Assembly: GCF_021155765.1 (NCBI RefSeq)
Contig: NC_060116.1
Coordinates: 9,858,001 to 9,922,000, forward strand
DNA: 64,000 nt
Direction of reading: 5' to 3'
Source: Diprion similis
Lineage: Eukaryota > Arthropoda > Insecta > Hymenoptera > Diprionidae
Below, piece by piece: positions 59,301 to 64,000 of the stretch; position 1 is the stretch's first letter; every line of letters begins with the position of its first letter. Made by a program: the position numbers and the translations under genes. The notes below the pieces were generated by a model. That model was not told where the DNA came from. It saw only the letters and a list, made by a program, of their open reading frames with translations, and made no database searches.

Positions 59301-60000
59301 TCGTCATTTCTCTGCTGCTGGTCCTACGCTATTTTTGATGTGTTTTCTGAGTTCCTGGGCGTCGAATTAGTCTAGAAAACGTCATACGATTCGATTCCCA
59401 GACAAAAGATTTTTCGGCCAAAAAAAATCCAAGGCTAACCCCTTTGCATTTTTGGTGAAAATTTCGACGACTTTGAAAAGTGCTGCAATTAATTCTGTAG
59501 GGCACTATTCCGACGTAATTTTGCGAGAGAAATCGATTAAACGCAGTCCGAATACGCTGCGAGCAACACCTGTAAAGTTACAGCCGGAAAACTCATGATT
59601 TTCGTCGTCATTTCTCTGCTGCTGGTCCTACGCTATTTTTGATGTGTTTTCTGAGTTCCTGGGCGTCGAATTAGTCTAGAAAACGTCATACGAATCGATT
59701 CCCAGACAAAAGATTTTTCGGCCAAAAAAAATCCAAGGCTAACCCCTCTGCATTTTTGGTGAAAATTTCGACGACTTTGAAAAGTGCTGCAATCAATTCT
59801 GTAGGGCACTATTCCGACGTAATTTTGCGAGAGAAATCGATTAAACGCAGTCCGAATACGCTGCGAGCAACACCTGTAAAGTTACAGCCGAAAAACTCAT
59901 GATTTTCGTCGTCATTTCTCTGCTGCTGGTCCTACGCTATTTTTGATGTGTTTTCTGAGTTCCTGGGCGTCGAATTAGTCTAGAAAACGTCATACGAATC
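53328..60000. repeat. Third superunit, collinear with 31,315-37,987
   Basis: Every marker in 31315-37988 has a partner at exactly +22,013 bp: 31315/53328, 31619/53632, 33139/55152, 33732/55745, 35152/57165, 36672/58685, 37732/59745, 37988/60001. Rare private variants (GAATGAGTC at 37048/59061, GAGAGAGATCGATTG, CCGGAAAAC) are shared too. The extra GGTCG variant at 55037 is not matched. Confidence 0.8.
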
Positions 60001-62440
60001 GATGCCCAGACAAAAGATTTTTCGGCCAAAAAAAATCCAAGGCTAACCCCTTTGCATTTTTGGTGAAAATTTCGACGACTTTGAAAAGTGCTGCAATTAA
60101 TTCTGTAGGGCACTATTCCGACGTAATTTTGCGAGAGAAATCGATTAAACGCAGTCCGAATACGCTGCGAGCAACACCTGTAAAGTTACAGCCGAAAAAC
60201 TCATGATTTTCGTCGTCATTTCTCTGCTGCTGGTCCTACGCTATTTTTGATGTGTTTTCTGAGTTCCTGGGCGTCGAATTAGTCTAGAAAACGTCATACG
60301 AATCGATTCCCAGACAAAAGATTTTTCGGCCAAAAAAAATCCAAGGCTAACCCCTTTGCATTTTTGGTGAAAATTTCGACGACTTTGAAAAGTGCTGCAA
60401 TTAATTCTGTAGGGCACTATTCCGACGTAATTTTGCGAGAGAAATCGATTAAACGCAGTCCGAATACGCTGCGAGCAACACCTGTAAAGTTACAGCCGAA
60501 AAACTCATGATTTTCGTCGTCATTTCTCTGCTGCTGGTCCTACGCTATTTTTGATGTGTTTTCTGAGTTCCTGGGCGTCGAATTAGTCTAGAAAACGTCA
60601 TACGAATCGATTCCCAGACAAAAGATTTTTCGGCCAAAAAAAATCCAAGGCTAACCCCTTTGCATTTTTGGTGAAAATTTCGACGACTTTGAAAAGTGCT
60701 GCAATTAATTCTGTAGGGCACTATTCCGACGTAATTTTGCGAGAGAAATCGATTAAACGCAGTCCGAATACGCTGCGAGCAACACCTGTAAAGTTACAGC
60801 CGAAAAACTCATGATTTTCGTCGTCATTTCTCTGCTGCTGGTCCTACGCTATTTTTGATGTGTTTTCTGAGTTCCTGGGCGTCGAATTAGTCTAGAAAAC
60901 GTCATACGATTCGATTCCCAGACAAAAGATTTTTCGGCCAAAAAAAATCCAAGGCTAACCCCTTTGCATTTTTGGTGAGAATTTCGACGACTTTGAAAAG
61001 TGCTGCAATTAATTCTGTAGGGCACTATTCCGACGTAATTTTGCGAGAGAAATCGATTGAACGCAGTCCGAATACGCTGCGAGCTACACCTGTAAAGTTA
61101 CAGCCGAAAAACTCATGATTTTTGTCGTCATTTCTCTGCTGCTGGTCCTACGCTATTTTTGATGTGTTTTCTGAGTTCCTGGGCGTCGAATTAGTCTAGA
61201 AAACGTCATACGAATCGATTCCCAGACAAAAGATTTTTCGGCCAAAAAAAATCCAAGGCTAACTCCTTTGCATTTTTGGTGAAAATTTCGACGACTTTGA
61301 AAAGTGCTGCAATTAATTCTGTAGGGCACTATTCCGACGTAATTTTGCGAGAGAAATCGATTAAACGCAGTCCGAATACGCTGCGAGCAACACCTGTAAA
61401 GTTACAGCCGAAAAACTCATGATTTTCGTCGTCATTTCTCTGCTGCTGGTCCTACGCTATTTTTGATGTGTTTTCTGAGTTCCTGGGCGTCGAATTAGTC
61501 TAGAAAACGTCATACGAATCGATTCCCAGACAAAAGATTTTTCGGCCAAAAAAAATCCAAGGCTAACCCCTTTGCATTTTTGGTGAAAATTTCGACGACT
61601 TTGAAAAGTGCTGCAATTAATTCTGTAGGGCACTATTCCGACGTAATTTTGCGAGAGAAATCGATTGAACGCAGTCCGAATACGCTGCGAGCAACACCTG
61701 TAAAGTTACAGCCGAAAAACTCATGATTTTTGTCGTCATTTCTCTGCTGCTGGTCCTACGCTATTTTTGATGTGTTTTCTGAGTTCCTGGGCGTCGAATT
61801 AGTCTAGAAAACGTCATACGAATCGATTCCCAGACAAAAGATTTTTCGGCCAAAAAAAATCCAAGGCTAACCCCTTTGCATTTTTGGTGAAAATTTTGAC
61901 GACTTTGAAAAGTGCTGCAATTAATTCTGTAGGGCACTATTTCGACGTAATTTTGCGAGAGAAATCAATTAAACGCAGTCCGAATACGCTGCGAGCAACA
62001 CCTGTAAAGTTACAGCCGAAAAACTCATGATTTTCGTCGTCATTTCTCTGCTGCTGGTCCTACGCTATTTTTGATGTGTTTTCTGAGTTCCTGGGCGTCG
62101 AATTAGTCTAGAAAACGTCATACGAATCGATTCCCAGACAAAAGATTTTTCGGCCAAAAAAAATCCAAGGCTAACCCCTTTGCATTTTTGGTGAAAATTT
62201 CGACGACTTTGAAAAGTGCTGCAATTAATTCTGTAGGGCACTATTCCGACGTAATTTTGCGAGAGAAATCGATTAAACGCAGTCCGAATACGCTGCGAGC
62301 AACACCTGTAAAGTTACAGCCGAAAAACTCATGATTTTCGTCGTCATTTCTCTGCTGCTGGTCCTACGCTATTTTTGATGTGTTTTCTGAGTTCCTGGGC
62401 GTCGAATTAGTCTAGAAAACGTCATACGAATCGATTCCCA

Positions 62441-64000
62441 GACGAAAGATTTTTCGGCCAAAAAAAATCCAAGGCTAACCCCTTTGCATTTTTGGTGAAA
62501 ATTTCGACGACTTCGAAAAGTGCTGCAATTAATTCTGTAGGGCACTATTCCGACGTAATTTTGCGAGAGAAATCGATTAAACGCAGTCCGATTACGCTGC
62601 GAGCAACACCTGTAAAGTTACAGCCGAAAAACTCATGATTTTCGTCGTCATTTCTCTGCTGCTGGTCCTACGCTATTTTTGATGTGTTTTCTGAGTTCCT
62701 GGGCGTCGAATTAGTCTAGAAAACGTCATACGAATCGATTCCCAGACAAAAGATTTTTCGGCCAAAAAAAATCCAAGGCTAACCCCTTTGCATTTTTGGT
62801 GAAAATTTCGACGACTTTGAAAAGTGCTGCAATTAATTCTGTAGGGCACCATTCCGACGTAATTTTGCGAGAGAAATCGATTAAACGCAGTCCGATTACG
62901 CTGCGAGCAACACCTGTAAAGTTACAGCCGAAAAACTCATGATTTTCGTCGTCATTTCTCTGCTGCTGGTCCTACGCTATTTTTGATGTGTTTTCTGAGT
63001 TCCTGGGCGTCGAATTAGTCTAGAAAACGTCATACGAATCGATTCCCAGACAAAACATTTTTCGGCCAAAAAAAATCCAAGGCTAACCCCTTTGCATTTT
63101 TGGTGAAAATTTCGACGACTTTGAAAAGTGCTGCAATTAATTCTGTAGGGCACTATTCCGACGTAATTTTGCGAGAGAAATCGATTAAACGCAGTCCGAA
63201 TACGCTGCGAGCAACACCTGTAAAGTTACAGCCGAAAAACTCATGATTTTCGTCGTCATTTCTCTGCTGCTGGTCCTACGCTATTTTTGATGTGTTTTCT
63301 GAGTTCCTGGGCGTCGACTTAGTCTAGAAAACGTCATACGAATCGATTCCCAGACGAAAGATTTTTCGGCCAAAAAAAATCCAAGGCTAACCCCTTTGCA
63401 TTTTTGGTGAAAATTTCGACGACTTTGAAAAGTGCTGCAAATAATTCTGTAGGGCACTATTCCGACGTAATTTTGCGAGAGAAATCGATTAAACGCAGTC
63501 CGATTACGCTGCGAGCAACACCTGTAAAGTTACAGCCGAAAAACTCATGATTTTCGTCGTCATTTCTCTGCTGCTGGTCCTACGCTATTTTTGATGTGTT
63601 TTCTGAGTTCCTGGGCGTCGAATTAGTCTAGAAAACGTCATACGAATCGATTCCCAGACAAAAGATTTTTCGGCCAAAAAAAATCCAAGACTAACCCCTT
63701 TGCATTTTTGGTGAAAATTTCGACGACTTTGAAAAGTGCTGCAATTAATTCTGTAGGGCACTATTCCGACGTAATTTTGCGAGAGAAATCGATTAAACGC
63801 AGTCCGATTACGCTGCGAGCAACACCTGTAAAGTTACAGCCGAAAAACTCATGATTTTCGTCGTCATTTCTCTGCTGCTGGTCCTACCCTATTTTTGATG
63901 TGTTTTCTGAGTTCCTGGGCGTCGAATTAGTCTAGAAAACGTCATACGAATCGATTCCCAGACAAAACATTTTTCGGCCAAAAAAAATCCAAGGCTAACC
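62441..64000. repeat. Right-end three-monomer (912-bp) repeat
   Basis: Variants absent from the rest recur at 912 bp here: GACGAAAG at 62441 and 63353, GACAAAACATTT at 63049 and 63961. CAGTCCGATTACG is frequent in this part. It is a distinct local higher-order pattern that continues past the window. Confidence 0.65.

Larger units (their letters stand above)
26690..64000. repeat. 304-bp satellite array, about 120 monomers, running off the right edge
   Basis: All monomers are in one orientation. The landmark GGCTAACCCC occurs at 27176, 27480, 27784, 28088, 28392 and so on at steps of 304 bp, and last at 63993. That span minus the net lengths of two insertions (516 and 429 bp) is 35,872 bp, exactly 118 x 304. 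Core monomers differ from each other by a few substitutions. Each contains two copies of the palindrome AATCGATT, an A8 tract (CCAAAAAAAATCC) and a TCTGCTGCTGGTCCTACGC block. In-frame stops break it on both strands except in a few variant monomers. No protein, tRNA or known transposon sequence is evident. Size and homogeneity suggest heterochromatin, perhaps pericentromeric, but this is inference. Confidence 0.98.

Noticed and set aside
27176-64000. CRISPR-like regular repeat
   Set aside because: The units are contiguous 304-bp monomers with no spacers, in a eukaryotic sequence.
27176-64000. CENP-B box in the satellite
   Set aside because: I looked for TTCG-NNNN-A-NN-CGGG on both strands of the monomer. 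CCGAATACGCTGCGA and TTCGTCGTCATTT fit only partly and lack required bases.

Overview
This window looks like nuclear DNA of an insect. Gene-dense single-copy DNA (about 1-26.2 kb) runs into a very large tandem satellite (about 26.7 kb to the right edge). The genes have many short introns with GT-AG borders, are AT-rich, and encode animal proteins. Two divergent, muscle-style (284-residue) Tropomyosin-2-like genes and a full death-associated protein kinase with ankyrin, ROC/COR and death domains point to an arthropod; I favour Hymenoptera (sawfly or wasp), but only as an inference.

Left part. 0.84-1.94 kb (minus): a gene for a protein with a CENP-B/Tc5-type helix-turn-helix DNA-binding domain. 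2.35-4.51 kb (plus): Arpc1, the WD40 subunit of the ARP2/3 actin-nucleating complex, six coding exons, 368 aa. 5.21-6.61 kb (minus): Cdk7, five exons, 339 aa, with one GC-AG intron. 7.12-9.45 kb (plus): CCT3, chaperonin gamma subunit, four exons, 550 aa, divergent from Cdk7 across about 0.5 kb. 10.28-18.43 kb (plus): a 20-exon Dapk1-type kinase, about 1101-1131 aa, which seems to lack the Ca2+/calmodulin autoregulatory segment. 21.51-22.95 kb and 24.78-26.16 kb (plus): two tandem tropomyosin genes with identical exon lengths, each exactly 284 aa. Arpc1, the tropomyosins and possibly Dapk all act on the actin cytoskeleton, but nothing here shows co-regulation.

Right part. From about 26.69 kb to the end is a head-to-tail satellite with a 304-bp monomer. 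From one fixed landmark at 27,176 to the same landmark at 63,993 there are exactly 118 periods once two insertions are subtracted, so there is no net indel. The left edge holds about 1.6 decayed monomers. Diagnostic variants show a higher-order organisation: modules of 14 monomers (4,256 bp; a 12-monomer deletion form exists) alternate with a second module type, giving a superunit of about 35-36 monomers (10.6-11 kb) present three times. The first and third superunits are collinear at a fixed offset of 22,013 bp over at least 28 kb of markers within 31.3-38 kb versus 53.3-60 kb, i.e. about 6.7 kb of each. Two unrelated 5'-truncated non-LTR retroelement fragments interrupt the array, and the 3' junctions of both fall at the same CTAACCCC position of the monomer.

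Gene models were built by eye from reading frames, splice consensus, phase agreement and family resemblance; no alignment or transcript data were available.
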